Shown in pieces: positions 45,177 through 55,364 of a stretch of DNA of 64,000 nucleotides. This DNA comes from Cellulophaga baltica (lineage in GTDB: Bacteria > Bacteroidota > Bacteroidia > Flavobacteriales > Flavobacteriaceae), in assembly GCF_018861125.1 (NCBI RefSeq), contig NZ_JAHKQN010000015.1, positions 379,023 through 443,022 of the forward strand, written 5' to 3'. Every line of letters begins with the position of its first letter. Within the stretch, counting starts at the first letter, position 1. A program made the translations under genes and the position numbers. The notes below the pieces were generated by a model. It was not told the DNA's origin. It did no database searches and saw nothing but the letters and a program-made list of their open reading frames with translations.

Positions 45177-45186
45177 TTTTCTCACT
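45156..45186. terminator. weak bidirectional hairpin at the end of the repair operon
   Basis: A 10-bp stem AGTGAGAAAA (45156-45165 with 45177-45186) and 11-base loop spanning the stop codon, between converging genes. There is no long T run on the plus side. Confidence 0.4.
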
Positions 45187-45195
45187 TAATAACAC

Positions 45196-45720
45196 CTATT
45201 TTTTATCTCCAATAAAATTGTCACTTTGATTTTTAAACAAAACATTAAATGTAGTTAAGCTACCATAAATTCTAGTAATGTATTGTTGTAAATCAATTTT
45301 TTCTTGATCAGCAAGGTTTTTGCTAGCGTTTACTTTTTGTTCCATTACTCTAATTCGGTCACGAACCATTACTATTTTGTGAAAAAATGTATCAATTGGT
45401 ATTTCTTTATCTGCTAAATTTGAATTTTTAGGAGACAAAATAAGCTTACCACCTTTCCATTTATCAGCTATTGGAGAAATCGAGCTTGCATCACTCCATT
45501 TTTGTAAAATAGAAATTAATGATTGTTCAACTTCAGAAAAACTAATTGTATCAACTTCATCATCAATGGCTTCAATTACCTCAAAATCAGTGTCTAAATC
45601 AATAGTTTCTAATCCGTTTTCAATAAAAGTAACCCAGTAATGTTTTGAAGTTACATTTGTTATTACACCATTACCATATTCTTGATGTTTTATTCTTGAG
45701 CCAATTCCTAATAATTGCAT
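45196..45720 (-). CDS. conserved-looking protein with a Tudor-like N-terminus, function unknown
   Basis: 174 residues, cytosolic. Residues 1-50 (LGIGSRIKHQEYGNGVITNVTSKHYWVTFIENGLETIDL) match the small Tudor/CarD-like fold seen at the C-terminus of UvrD/PcrA (compare INHTRFGRGRVVKLEG in the helicase at the end of this window). The remaining ~120 residues are helical. It lies between a DNA repair operon and uvrA, so an RNA polymerase or nucleic-acid link is conceivable but not shown. Confidence 0.6.
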   Translation of the reverse strand: MQLLGIGSRIKHQEYGNGVITNVTSKHYWVTFIENGLETIDLDTDFEVIEAIDDEVDTISFSEVEQSLISILQKWSDASSISPIADKWKGGKLILSPKNSNLADKEIPIDTFFHKIVMVRDRIRVMEQKVNASKNLADQEKIDLQQYITRIYGSLTTFNVLFKNQSDNFIGDKK

Positions 45721-45821
45721 ATCTTAACTAACTTTTACGTTTACACTGCTAATTTATGTTAAGCTTTTTAATTGACAAAAAATCAAAATTGAAGTGATTA
45801 CTAATTTAGAAGTCAAAATCG

Positions 45822-45829
45822 TATTTTTG
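45822..45829 (+). promoter_or_regulatory. candidate -7 box of uvrA
   Basis: TATTTTTG, exact for TAnnTTTG, 18 bases before the ATG at 45848. I see no GGATTATTTCC operator here. Confidence 0.4.
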
Positions 45830-45847
45830 CAACCTTTGCTATAGAAA

Positions 45848-48682
45848 ATGATAAATTACGAAGAGAACATTGAGGTTAAAGGTGCTCGCGCGCATAACCT
45901 TAAAAATATAGATATTACCATTCCTCGCGAAAAGCTTGTTGTGATAACAGGACTTTCTGGTAGTGGAAAGTCATCCTTAGCTTTTGATACGATTTACGCT
46001 GAAGGGCAAAGACGTTATATTGAAACTTTTTCGGCATATGCTCGACAATTTCTTGGAGGATTAGAGCGCCCCGATGTTGATAAAATTGACGGACTTTCAC
46101 CGGTTATTGCAATTGAGCAAAAAACTACTTCAAAATCGCCACGATCTACCGTAGGCACGATTACAGAAATTTATGATTTTTTACGCTTGTTATACGCTCG
46201 TGCAGGAGACGCATACAGTTATAACACTGGCGAAAAAATGGTGAGTTATAATGATGAGCAAATTCGTGATTTAATTAAAAAGGATTACGATCAGAAAAAG
46301 ATAAATATTCTTGCTCCAATTATAAAATCGAGAAAAGGTCATTATCGAGAATTATTTGAACAAATAGCTAAACAGGGCTTTGTTAAAGTTCGAGTTGATG
46401 GTGAAGTAAAAGATATCACAAAGGGAATGAAAGTGGATCGTTATAAGGTTCACGATATTGAAATAGTTATTGATCGATTAAAAGTTATTGATACAGAAGA
46501 TTTTGATAAACGTCTTGCTGAAACTATTAACACGGCTATGTATAGTGGTGAAAATGTGTTGATGGTATTAGAAGAAGGTGAAAAATTAGCGCGTTATTTT
46601 AGTCGTGACTTGATGTGCCCAACAACAGGTATTTCTTATCCTAATCCTGAGCCTAATACATTTTCATTCAACTCACCAAAAGGTATGTGTCCGCATTGTA
46701 GTGGTTTAGGACATGTTTATGAAGTAAATGAAACAAAGATATTCCCTAACAAAAAGTTGTCAATAAAAGCAGGTGGAATAGCACCTTTAGGTGATTATAA
46801 AAAATCATGGGCTTTTAAGCAGATAGAAACTATTGGGCAACGTTATAAATTTGAATTAACTGATCCAATTGAAAAATTATCAGATGAAGCTTTAAATGTT
46901 CTTTTAAATGGTACTGTAGAAAGTTTTGAACTCGATTCAAAAACATTAGGTGTAAAGCGTAATTATAAAATTGATTATGAGGGTATAGCTAATTTTATAA
47001 AATCTCAATTTGAAGAAGCTCCTTCAACAAGTATAAAACGTTGGGCTAAGGAGTTTATGGATAAAATTATCTGTACTACTTGTGATGGTTCTCGTTTGCG
47101 TAAAGAATCTTTAAATTTTAAAGTAAATGAAAAAAATATAGCAGAACTAGCGCATTTAGATATTTCAGAATTAGCAGTATTTTTTAAGAAACTTCCTGAT
47201 GATATTAAAGGAAATCAACTTAAAATAGCATCTGAAATAATAAAAGAGATTAGTACCCGAATTCAATTTTTATTAGATGTTGGGTTGGATTATTTGTCAT
47301 TAAATAGAGGCTCAAAAACGCTTTCTGGTGGTGAAGCACAACGTATTCGATTAGCGACCCAAATAGGTTCGCAGTTGGTAGGTGTTCTGTATATTTTAGA
47401 TGAACCTAGTATTGGTTTGCATCAGCGCGATAATGAAAGGCTAATTAAATCATTAGAATCGCTTCGTGATATTGGTAACTCTGTCATTGTTGTAGAGCAT
47501 GATAAAGATATGATTGAACGTGCTGATCATGTTATTGATATTGGACCAAAAGCAGGTAAACATGGTGGTGAAATCATCTCAGAAGGTAAACCAGAAAACC
47601 TTAAAAATTTTGATACTTTAACGGCGCAATATATAACAGGAACAAAAGAAATTAAAGTCCCGGAAAAAAGAAGAAAAGGGAACGGTAAAAAAATTGTGCT
47701 TTCAGGGTGTACTGGTAATAACCTGAAAAATGTTACAATTACACTTCCATTAGGCCAGTTGATAGGTGTTACGGGTGTTTCAGGTAGTGGTAAGTCTACA
47801 TTAATAAATGAGACCCTCTACCCTATTATGAATGCTCATTATTTTAATGGTGTTAAAAAACCAATGCCTTATAAGAAAATTACTGGCCTTGAGCATATTG
47901 ATAAAGTTATTGATATTAACCAATCACCGATTGGTAGAACTCCAAGATCAAATCCTGCAACGTACACAGGTGTATTTAGTGAAATAAGATCATTATTTGC
48001 AAAAACTCCTGAAGCTTCTATTCGTGGCTACAAACCAGGAAGGTTCAGTTTTAATGTAAAAGGAGGTCGCTGTGAAACTTGCCAAGGTGGCGGTTTAAGG
48101 GTTATTGAAATGAACTTTTTGCCAGATGTTTATGTAGAATGTGAAACCTGCAATGGTAAACGTTTTAATAGAGAAACATTAGAAATTAGATATAAAGGAA
48201 AATCAATTGCTGATGTTTTAGAAATGACTATTAATGAAGCCGTGGAGTTTTTTGAACTGATTCCAAAAATCTACAGAAAACTGAAAACCATACAAGATGT
48301 TGGTTTGGGGTATATTTCATTAGGGCAACAATCCACAACACTTTCTGGTGGTGAAGCGCAACGAATTAAGTTGGCCACAGAATTATCTAAAAGAGATACG
48401 GGTAATACATTCTATATCTTAGATGAACCTACAACTGGTTTGCATTTTGAGGATATAAGGGTGTTAATGGAAGTTTTAAATACTTTGGTCGACAAAGGAA
48501 ATACGATCTTAGTAATAGAACACAACATGGATGTTATTAAAATGGCAGATTATTTAATAGATATTGGTTATGAAGGTGGAAAAGGTGGCGGAAAAGTTGT
48601 TGCTAAAGGTACACCTGAAGTAGTTTGCAAAGATAAAAAAAGTTATACGGCTAAGTTTCTAAGAAAAGAACTAGGTTTGTAA
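45848..48682 (+). CDS. uvrA: excinuclease ABC subunit A
   Basis: 944 residues, full length. Two ABC ATPase halves: Walker [13 protein letters not shown] (35-46) and [12 protein letters not shown], with paired [12 protein letters not shown] and [12 protein letters not shown] signatures and Walker [11 protein letters not shown] and [10 protein letters not shown]. Zinc fingers are [16 protein letters not shown] and CETCQGGG...CETCNGKRF. It finds DNA lesions and loads UvrB for nucleotide excision repair. The LOG-family gene follows after 56 bases. Confidence 0.97.
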   Translation: MINYEENIEVKGARAHNLKNIDITIPREKLVVITGLSGSGKSSLAFDTIYAEGQRRYIETFSAYARQFLGGLERPDVDKIDGLSPVIAIEQKTTSKSPRSTVGTITEIYDFLRLLYARAGDAYSYNTGEKMVSYNDEQIRDLIKKDYDQKKINILAPIIKSRKGHYRELFEQIAKQGFVKVRVDGEVKDITKGMKVDRYKVHDIEIVIDRLKVIDTEDFDKRLAETINTAMYSGENVLMVLEEGEKLARYFSRDLMCPTTGISYPNPEPNTFSFNSPKGMCPHCSGLGHVYEVNETKIFPNKKLSIKAGGIAPLGDYKKSWAFKQIETIGQRYKFELTDPIEKLSDEALNVLLNGTVESFELDSKTLGVKRNYKIDYEGIANFIKSQFEEAPSTSIKRWAKEFMDKIICTTCDGSRLRKESLNFKVNEKNIAELAHLDISELAVFFKKLPDDIKGNQLKIASEIIKEISTRIQFLLDVGLDYLSLNRGSKTLSGGEAQRIRLATQIGSQLVGVLYILDEPSIGLHQRDNERLIKSLESLRDIGNSVIVVEHDKDMIERADHVIDIGPKAGKHGGEIISEGKPENLKNFDTLTAQYITGTKEIKVPEKRRKGNGKKIVLSGCTGNNLKNVTITLPLGQLIGVTGVSGSGKSTLINETLYPIMNAHYFNGVKKPMPYKKITGLEHIDKVIDINQSPIGRTPRSNPATYTGVFSEIRSLFAKTPEASIRGYKPGRFSFNVKGGRCETCQGGGLRVIEMNFLPDVYVECETCNGKRFNRETLEIRYKGKSIADVLEMTINEAVEFFELIPKIYRKLKTIQDVGLGYISLGQQSTTLSGGEAQRIKLATELSKRDTGNTFYILDEPTTGLHFEDIRVLMEVLNTLVDKGNTILVIEHNMDVIKMADYLIDIGYEGGKGGGKVVAKGTPEVVCKDKKSYTAKFLRKELGL

Positions 48683-48738
48683 CTGCTGTAAAATTAAAAA
48701 ATAAGCTTTAAAAAGCACTAAAATAGACTATATAACAT

Positions 48739-49425
48739 ATGAGAAAAGAACAACATCATAAAGGTTGGAATGAAATTAAAACAAATGATTCTTGGGCATT
48801 ATTCAAAATCATGGGTGAATTTGTAAACGGATTTGAAAAAATGAGCCAAATCGGGCCTTGTGTTTCAATTTTTGGTTCTGCAAGAACTAAAGAAGATGAT
48901 AAATATTATCAATTAGCTATTGATGTTGCTAAAAGTATTGCCGAAGCTGGTTACGGAGTAATTACAGGTGGTGGACCAGGAATTATGGAAGCTGGTAATA
49001 GAGGTGCTCATGCTGCAGGTGGAACTTCTGTAGGTTTAAATATTGAACTTCCTTTTGAGCAACATGATAACCCATATATTGACAGTGATAAGAGTTTGGA
49101 TTTTGATTACTTTTTTGTTAGAAAAGTAATGTTTGTAAAATACAGTCAAGGTTTTGTAGTGATGCCTGGTGGTTTTGGTACTCTTGATGAACTTTTTGAA
49201 GCAATGACATTAATACAAACTAATAAAATTGAAAAATTCCCAATTATATTAGTAGGCACTGATTTCTGGAAAGGACTTATGGATTGGGTAAAAGAAACAA
49301 TGCTTAGCCAAGGAAATATTAGTGCTAAAGATTTAGATTTAATTAAACTTGTAGATACGAAAGAAGAAGTGGTTGATATTATCGATTCTTTCTATAAAGG
49401 ACATTTACATAGTCCTAATTTTTAA
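48739..49425 (+). CDS. LOG-family (TIGR00730) Rossmann-fold nucleotide phosphoribohydrolase
   Basis: 228 residues. SIFGSARTKEDDKYYQLA, the GGGPGIMEAGNRGAHAAGG nucleotide loop and MPGGFGTLDELFEAMTLIQ are the LOG motifs. Members cleave nucleoside 5'-monophosphates (AMP or cytokinin riboside monophosphate) to base and ribose 5-phosphate. Cytosolic. The stop is 7 bases before the chosen ATG of the next gene. Confidence 0.88.
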   Translation: MRKEQHHKGWNEIKTNDSWALFKIMGEFVNGFEKMSQIGPCVSIFGSARTKEDDKYYQLAIDVAKSIAEAGYGVITGGGPGIMEAGNRGAHAAGGTSVGLNIELPFEQHDNPYIDSDKSLDFDYFFVRKVMFVKYSQGFVVMPGGFGTLDELFEAMTLIQTNKIEKFPIILVGTDFWKGLMDWVKETMLSQGNISAKDLDLIKLVDTKEEVVDIIDSFYKGHLHSPNF

Positions 49426-49432
49426 AAATTAT

Positions 49433-52273
49433 ATGCTTAAAAGGAAATCTGATTTCTTATTAGCGACCTATTTATTTGCTTTTTTAGCTTTATTTACAAT
49501 AAGCGTACAAGGTCAACATTATAATAAAATTACCGCTGAATTGCACGGTAATACTAGTACTATTGATATCATTCAAGAATTTAAATACTATAATTCTTCG
49601 AATGATACACTTAGTATTTTATATTTTAATGATTGGATTAACTCCTATAGTAATAAGAATACTCCTTTAGCAAAACGTTTTGAAGAGCAATTTAAAAAAA
49701 GCTTGCATTTAGCAAAAGATGAAGAACGTGGATATACAAAAATTTACAGCATAAGTGACGAGCAGTTTAAAGATGTAGATTGGTTTCATACTTCTAACGA
49801 TGATATTCTTGAGTTTCATCTTAATAAACCAATAGCTCCAAAAGAATCAATAACTTTATATTTTACGTATACGAGTAAATTACCTTCTAGTCGCTTTACC
49901 AATATTGGATATGATTCTAGAGGAGAATTTTATTTAAAAGATTGGTACTTAACTCCTGCGGTATATGATGGTGAATGGCACTTATACTCCAACAAAAATC
50001 TAGAAGATTTATATACTGGAATAGCTAATTCAGATATTACCTTTAAATACCCAAAAGATCTATTTTTAAATTCAAATTTTGAAAAGTTAAAAGAAGAAGA
50101 AGTAAACTCTTTTAAAGAAGCTCATCTTGTTGCAGATTATAGAAAAAGTTGTGATCTAATCTTATTAAAAAATCCAAGGTTTACAAAGCATCAAATCGGT
50201 AAAAATACTATAGTAACTGATATTAATGTTTCAAAGTTTGATGAAGTATCAAGATCTATTGCTATAAATAAAGTATCAGAATATATTTTTGAGCATTTGG
50301 GTAGCTACCCGCATACTGAAATGTTGGTGAGTACATTAGAGTATCGAAGAAACCCATTGTATGGTATTAATCAATTACCTTCATTTGTTCGGCCTTATAA
50401 AAGTGATTTTCAGTTTGAGCTTAAGTATTTAAAAACAGCCTTAAATAGTTTTTTTAATGAAACATTGTTTTTAGACCCAAGAAAAGAGCGTTGGGTGAAT
50501 GATGCTTTAGTTAATTTTATGATGATTGCTTATGTTGAAGAGTATTACCCTGATCAAAAGCTTTTAGGAAACCTTTCTAAAATATGGGGTTTTAGAAAAT
50601 ATAATTTAGCTAAAACGAAATTTGTAGAGCAGTATCCGTTAGTATTTATGCATACTGCCCGAAAAAATAATGATCAATCTTTAACAACTTCAAATGATTC
50701 TCTAGTTAATTTTAATCAAAAAATAGGAAATCGCTACAAAGCTGGTGCTGGTCTCTCCTACTTAGCTAATTATGTAGGTGAAGATGTGGTTTATAAAAGT
50801 ATAAAAGAGTTTTATGCCTATTACAAATTAAGACCTGTGACGGCTATGGATTTTGAAATGGCTTTAGAAAAGAACGTTGATAAAGATATTTCGTGGTTTT
50901 TTGATGAATATGTGACAACAAATGATCGAATTGATTTTAAAATTAAAAAAGTAGAAAAAACAGTAGATTCTTTAAAAGTAACTTTAAAAAACAAAAGTGG
51001 AACAAATGTTCCTATTTCTTTGTTTGGTATTGCTAAAGACTCGGTGGTTTCAAAATATTGGATTGCAAATATTGATAGCTCTAAAACGTTTACAATCCCT
51101 AAAAATGGTGAAGATAAACTTGTTTTAAACTACGATAAGAGTATCCCAGAATTTAACCAAAGAGATAACTGGAAATCTTTAGGAGGGTTTTTATCGGGTA
51201 ATAAAAAACTGAAATTTCAATTTTTTAAAGATACCGAAGACCCTTATTACAATCAGATTTTTTATATGCCATCTATTCGTTATAATTTATATGATGGTAT
51301 TACACCAAGTATTAAAATAAACAATAGTACTTTTTTAGACAGGCCGTTTAACTTTAGTATTAACCCTGCTTACGCAATGAAAGAGAAAACATTGGTGGGT
51401 GGTGCAAGTTTTAGTTATAAGAAATTTCACAATAAAACAGGATACTATTTATCAAGTTTTGGTTTAAGTGGTTCTACGTATCATTTTCAAGTAGATTCGC
51501 GTTATGCGATTATAACTCCTTTTGCAAGTTTTGCTTGGCGACCAGATTACTTCAGGTCTAATAAGCGAAATTATCTAAATTTTAGATACATAAATATTTT
51601 TAGATCTATTTCCGAGGAATTAACTGATATTGAAACCACTCCTGATTACAGAGTTTTTAATGCTAGATACGGTAGTTATGATAAAGGTATTATCAATTAT
51701 TACTCATGGTTGGCAGATTTTCAATATGCAGGTGATTTTACAAAAATTTCATTTGAGATTGAATACAGAAAACTATTTCAGAATAATATGCAGTTTAATA
51801 CACGTTTTTTTGCTGGTAAGTTCTTAAATGACAATACGAATACAGATTTTTTCAGTTTTGCTTTAGATAGGCCTACAGATTATTTATTTGATTATAATTA
51901 TTTAGGTAGGTCAGAATCTTCAGGTATTTTTAGTCAACAATTTGTTTTAGCTGATGGAGGTTTTAAATCAAAACTAGATAGTCCTTTTGCAAATGACTTT
52001 ATAGTAACTACAAATAACAGTATGAGCGTTTGGCGTTGGATTGAGCTTTATGGTGATTTAGGTTTAATTAAAAATAGGAATGAAAATGCAAGATTTGTAT
52101 ATGATTCAGGTGTCCGTTTAAATTTAGTGACAGATTATTTAGAGTTTTATCTTCCTTTGTACTCTAATAATGGTTGGGAAGTAGGGCAACCAAATTATGC
52201 CGAAAAAATTCGTTTTGTTATCAGTTTACAGCCAAAGACAATTACAAGGCTTTTTACTAGAAAATGGTTCTAA
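49433..52273 (+). CDS. M1-aminopeptidase-like protein without zinc motif, fused to an outer-membrane barrel
   Basis: 946 residues from the ATG at 49433, which gives a signal peptide (FLLATYLFAFLALFTISVQGQ); the frame from 49373 would overlap the LOG gene. Residues ~25-560 follow the M1 aminopeptidase plan (beta-saddle N-domain, then helical domain with W354-V-N-D-ALVNFMMIAYVEEY in place of the usual WLxEG), but no HExxH is found before it, so the peptidase is probably dead. From ~600 the sequence is a barrel (SFSYKKFHNKTGYYLSSFGL, SFAWRPDYFRSNKRNYLNF) ending in KWF. Probably an outer-membrane protein displaying the M1-like part. Function unknown. Confidence 0.7.
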   Translation: MLKRKSDFLLATYLFAFLALFTISVQGQHYNKITAELHGNTSTIDIIQEFKYYNSSNDTLSILYFNDWINSYSNKNTPLAKRFEEQFKKSLHLAKDEERGYTKIYSISDEQFKDVDWFHTSNDDILEFHLNKPIAPKESITLYFTYTSKLPSSRFTNIGYDSRGEFYLKDWYLTPAVYDGEWHLYSNKNLEDLYTGIANSDITFKYPKDLFLNSNFEKLKEEEVNSFKEAHLVADYRKSCDLILLKNPRFTKHQIGKNTIVTDINVSKFDEVSRSIAINKVSEYIFEHLGSYPHTEMLVSTLEYRRNPLYGINQLPSFVRPYKSDFQFELKYLKTALNSFFNETLFLDPRKERWVNDALVNFMMIAYVEEYYPDQKLLGNLSKIWGFRKYNLAKTKFVEQYPLVFMHTARKNNDQSLTTSNDSLVNFNQKIGNRYKAGAGLSYLANYVGEDVVYKSIKEFYAYYKLRPVTAMDFEMALEKNVDKDISWFFDEYVTTNDRIDFKIKKVEKTVDSLKVTLKNKSGTNVPISLFGIAKDSVVSKYWIANIDSSKTFTIPKNGEDKLVLNYDKSIPEFNQRDNWKSLGGFLSGNKKLKFQFFKDTEDPYYNQIFYMPSIRYNLYDGITPSIKINNSTFLDRPFNFSINPAYAMKEKTLVGGASFSYKKFHNKTGYYLSSFGLSGSTYHFQVDSRYAIITPFASFAWRPDYFRSNKRNYLNFRYINIFRSISEELTDIETTPDYRVFNARYGSYDKGIINYYSWLADFQYAGDFTKISFEIEYRKLFQNNMQFNTRFFAGKFLNDNTNTDFFSFALDRPTDYLFDYNYLGRSESSGIFSQQFVLADGGFKSKLDSPFANDFIVTTNNSMSVWRWIELYGDLGLIKNRNENARFVYDSGVRLNLVTDYLEFYLPLYSNNGWEVGQPNYAEKIRFVISLQPKTITRLFTRKWF

Positions 52274-52384
52274 TTTTCTTAGAAAATTCTTAGAATAATT
52301 AAATTAAAATATGAATTTGTTAATTTAATTATCAAATATAAGATAAAACTTAAAAATTATATGATATTAATACCAATATTCGGA

Positions 52385-52415
52385 TTGTAAAATTCAATGA
52401 TTTTTGGTATTTTTG
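52385..52415 (+). promoter_or_regulatory. consensus promoter of the second fused E1 gene
   Basis: TTG (52385-52387), a 20-base spacer, then TATTTTTG (52408-52415), an exact TAnnTTTG match, followed after 19 bases by the ATG at 52435. Confidence 0.65.
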
Positions 52416-52434
52416 CAAATATATAAATTCTGTA

Positions 52435-54846
52435 ATGAAAGTAAATTTGCAAACTAGTAACGATATTTCTTTTGATGATTTTAAAACTCAAATTTTAAAA
52501 GATTATGAAACGGCTGTTACCAGTAGAGAATGTAGTTTACTTGGTAGACGAGAAGTACTTACTGGAAAAGCAAAATTTGGAATTTTTGGTGACGGTAAAG
52601 AGTTACCGCAATTAGCAATGGCTCGTGCTTTTAAAAATGGAGACTTTAGAAGTGGTTACTACCGTGATCAAACATTTATGATGGCAATTGGAGGTCTTAC
52701 ACCTAAAGATTTCTTTCACGGTTTATATGCAACTACAGATATCGAAAAAGAACCCATGAGTGCTGGTAGGCAAATGGGAGGTCATTTTATGACCTATAGT
52801 TTAAATGAAGATGGTAGTTGGAAAGATTTAACCGCTCAAAAAAACAGTAGCGCAGATATATCTCCTACTGCAGGACAAATGCCTAGACTTTTAGGTTTGG
52901 CACAAGCTTCAAAAATATATAGAGAGGTTGAAGGTATTGATACTACAAAATTTTCAAAAAATGGTAATGAGATTGCTTGGGGTACCATTGGTAATGCAAG
53001 TACAAGCGAAGGACATTTTTTTGAAACTATAAATGCAGCAGGTGTTTTACAAGTACCTATGGTGGTTAGTGTTTGGGACGACGAATACGGTATTTCAGTA
53101 CATGCAAAACATCATACTACAAAAGAAAATATTTCAGAAATATTAAGTGGTTTTCAAAGAACTGAAGACGTTAAAGGTTTTGAAATTTTAAAAGTTAACG
53201 GTTGGGATTATACTGCTTTGATCCATACCTACGAAAATGCTTCTGATATAGCACGACAAGGGCATGTTCCTGTTCTGATTCATGTTAAAGAATTGACCCA
53301 ACCACAAGGGCATTCTACTTCTGGTTCTCATGAACGATATAAAGATAAAGATCGTTTACAGTGGGAAAAAGATAATGATTGTAATAAACGATTTAAAGAG
53401 TGGATTGTTGAAACTGGCATTGCAACAGAAGAAGATTTAGCACTTGTAGATAAAAATATAAAGAAAGCGGTTAGAGCTGCTAAAAAAGAGGCTTGGGCAG
53501 AGTTTTTAGCACCACACAAAAAAGCAAAAAAAGAATTACTTGATATACTTGAAAAGTTATCAATTGGTAGTACTAATAGGGTATTTTTGTCAAAATTAAA
53601 AAATGATTTAATTGCGGTTGATGAGCCAATAAAAAAAGACCTTATATCTAAAGCAAGAAAAGCACTTAGGTATGTAATTGGTGAAGAAAGTGAAGCTAAA
53701 GAGGAATTAATAGCTTGGATTGATGCTTTTTTTGAAGAAATTCAACCTAAGTATAGTTCTCATTTATATAGTGAACTACCTAATAAAGCAACTAACATAC
53801 AAGAGGTTGTTGCTACTTATGATAACGATGCAGAAAACGTTGATGGTAGAGTTATATTAAAAAGTAATTTTGATAAACTTTTTAGTACTTACCCTGAGGC
53901 TTTAGTTTTTGGAGAAGACACTGGAGCTATCGGTGATGTTAATCAAGGTTTAGAAGGTTTACAAAGTAAATACGGAGCATTACGTATTGCTGATACAGGT
54001 ATTAGAGAAACAACGATTATTGGTCAAGGTATTGGTATGGCGCTACGTGGCCTAAGACCAATTGCCGAAATACAGTATTTAGATTATTTATTATATGCTT
54101 TACAGACATTAAGTGATGATTTAGCAACACTACTCTATAGAACTGCAGGGAAGCAAAAAGCACCTTTAATTGTTAGAACAAGAGGGCATCGTTTAGAAGG
54201 TATTTGGCATTCAGGTTCACAAATGGGAGGTATTATCAACTTTTTAAGAGGTATGTACATTTTAGTGCCTCGTAACATGGTTAAGGCAGCAGGTTTTTAT
54301 AACACACTTATGAAAAGTGACGAACCTGCAATTGTCATTGAAAGTCTTAATGGTTACCGATTAAAAGAAAAATTGCCTTCGAATATTGGTGAAATATGTA
54401 CGCCTATTGGCGTTGTTGAAACTGTAAAAGAAGGAACAGATATAACTGTAGTTTCATACGGATCAACACTGCGCATTGTCCTTCAAGTGGCCCAGGAACT
54501 TAGGGAGGTTGGTATTAATGCCGAAGTTATTGATGCTCAAAGTTTATTGCCTTTTGATATTAATCATGATGTGCTTAAAAGCGTTGAGAAAACAAATAGA
54601 TTGTTAGTTGTGGATGAAGATGTACCTGGTGGTTGTTCAGCTTACTTGATTCAAGAAATTGTTGAAAATCAAGGTGGTTATATGTATTTAGATAGTGCGC
54701 CACAAACTTTAACAGCTAAGGCGCATAGACCAGCATATGCATCAGACGGTGATTATTTTTCCAAACCCAATGCAGAAGATGTTTTTGAAAAAATTTATGG
54801 AATGATACATGAAACAAACCCTATAGATTATCCAAAATTAAAGTAA
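52435..54846 (+). CDS. second fused 2-oxoacid dehydrogenase-type E1 alpha/beta protein, with a diverged cofactor motif
   Basis: 803 residues, about 140 longer than the fused E1 at 10912. The alpha part (to ~390) has RSGYYRDQTFMMAIGGLTP, SAGRQMGGHF and, where the thiamine diphosphate/Mg motif GDG...NN is expected, G186-N-A188 and W214-D-D-E-YGIS. The beta part (~480-803) is well conserved (VFGEDTGAIGDVNQGLEG, IAEIQYLDYLLYALQTLSDDLATL, HSGSQMGG). It may still bind the cofactor through altered ligands, since the family pattern EYGIS is kept. The substrate is unknown. Single gene under the best promoter match in the window. Confidence 0.82.
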   Translation: MKVNLQTSNDISFDDFKTQILKDYETAVTSRECSLLGRREVLTGKAKFGIFGDGKELPQLAMARAFKNGDFRSGYYRDQTFMMAIGGLTPKDFFHGLYATTDIEKEPMSAGRQMGGHFMTYSLNEDGSWKDLTAQKNSSADISPTAGQMPRLLGLAQASKIYREVEGIDTTKFSKNGNEIAWGTIGNASTSEGHFFETINAAGVLQVPMVVSVWDDEYGISVHAKHHTTKENISEILSGFQRTEDVKGFEILKVNGWDYTALIHTYENASDIARQGHVPVLIHVKELTQPQGHSTSGSHERYKDKDRLQWEKDNDCNKRFKEWIVETGIATEEDLALVDKNIKKAVRAAKKEAWAEFLAPHKKAKKELLDILEKLSIGSTNRVFLSKLKNDLIAVDEPIKKDLISKARKALRYVIGEESEAKEELIAWIDAFFEEIQPKYSSHLYSELPNKATNIQEVVATYDNDAENVDGRVILKSNFDKLFSTYPEALVFGEDTGAIGDVNQGLEGLQSKYGALRIADTGIRETTIIGQGIGMALRGLRPIAEIQYLDYLLYALQTLSDDLATLLYRTAGKQKAPLIVRTRGHRLEGIWHSGSQMGGIINFLRGMYILVPRNMVKAAGFYNTLMKSDEPAIVIESLNGYRLKEKLPSNIGEICTPIGVVETVKEGTDITVVSYGSTLRIVLQVAQELREVGINAEVIDAQSLLPFDINHDVLKSVEKTNRLLVVDEDVPGGCSAYLIQEIVENQGGYMYLDSAPQTLTAKAHRPAYASDGDYFSKPNAEDVFEKIYGMIHETNPIDYPKLK

Positions 54847-54982
54847 AAATACGCTGGTAAGTAATCCTTGTCTTACATTGGAGGTTCTGCGTATTATTTA
54901 TCTTAAAATTTTATTAAAACATATGAGTTTAGCCTAAAATTATTGCTATTTTTAAATCATTAGAATCCCCTTTAATACAATT

Positions 54983-55363
54983 ATGCAGAAGAAAATTTTT
55001 AATGAAGTAGGTTTGTTGTTATTACGTGTTGTTCCATCTTTATTGATGATAACTCATGGTTATGGAAAATTTCAAAAATTAATAGCAGGTGGTGAAATTA
55101 AATTTGCAGATCCAATTGGTATTGGAGCAGCTCCTTCTCTATTTTTAGCTGTAGTTTCTGAGCTAGTCTGTCCAATTATAATAATATTAGGGTTTAAAAC
55201 AAGATGGGCTGCTGTTCCTGCAGCAATAACAATGGTTGTAGCGGCTTTTATTACTCACGGATCTGATCCAATAGCAACTAAAGAATTAGCATTACTTTAT
55301 TTAACAATTTTTGTAGTTATTATTATGGTTGGTCCTGGTAAATATAGTATTGATAGAAAATAA
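54983..55363 (+). CDS. DoxX-family membrane protein
   Basis: 126 residues with four hydrophobic helices. The family pattern LLLLRVVPSLLMITHGYGKFQKL and PIIIILGFKTRWAAVPAAITMVVAAFITHG is clear. DoxX-like proteins sit in the inner membrane and are tied to thiosulfate oxidation or thiol stress, mostly without a proven reaction. Converges on holA with only one base between stops. Confidence 0.85.
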   Translation: MQKKIFNEVGLLLLRVVPSLLMITHGYGKFQKLIAGGEIKFADPIGIGAAPSLFLAVVSELVCPIIIILGFKTRWAAVPAAITMVVAAFITHGSDPIATKELALLYLTIFVVIIMVGPGKYSIDRK

Positions 55364-55364
55364 G

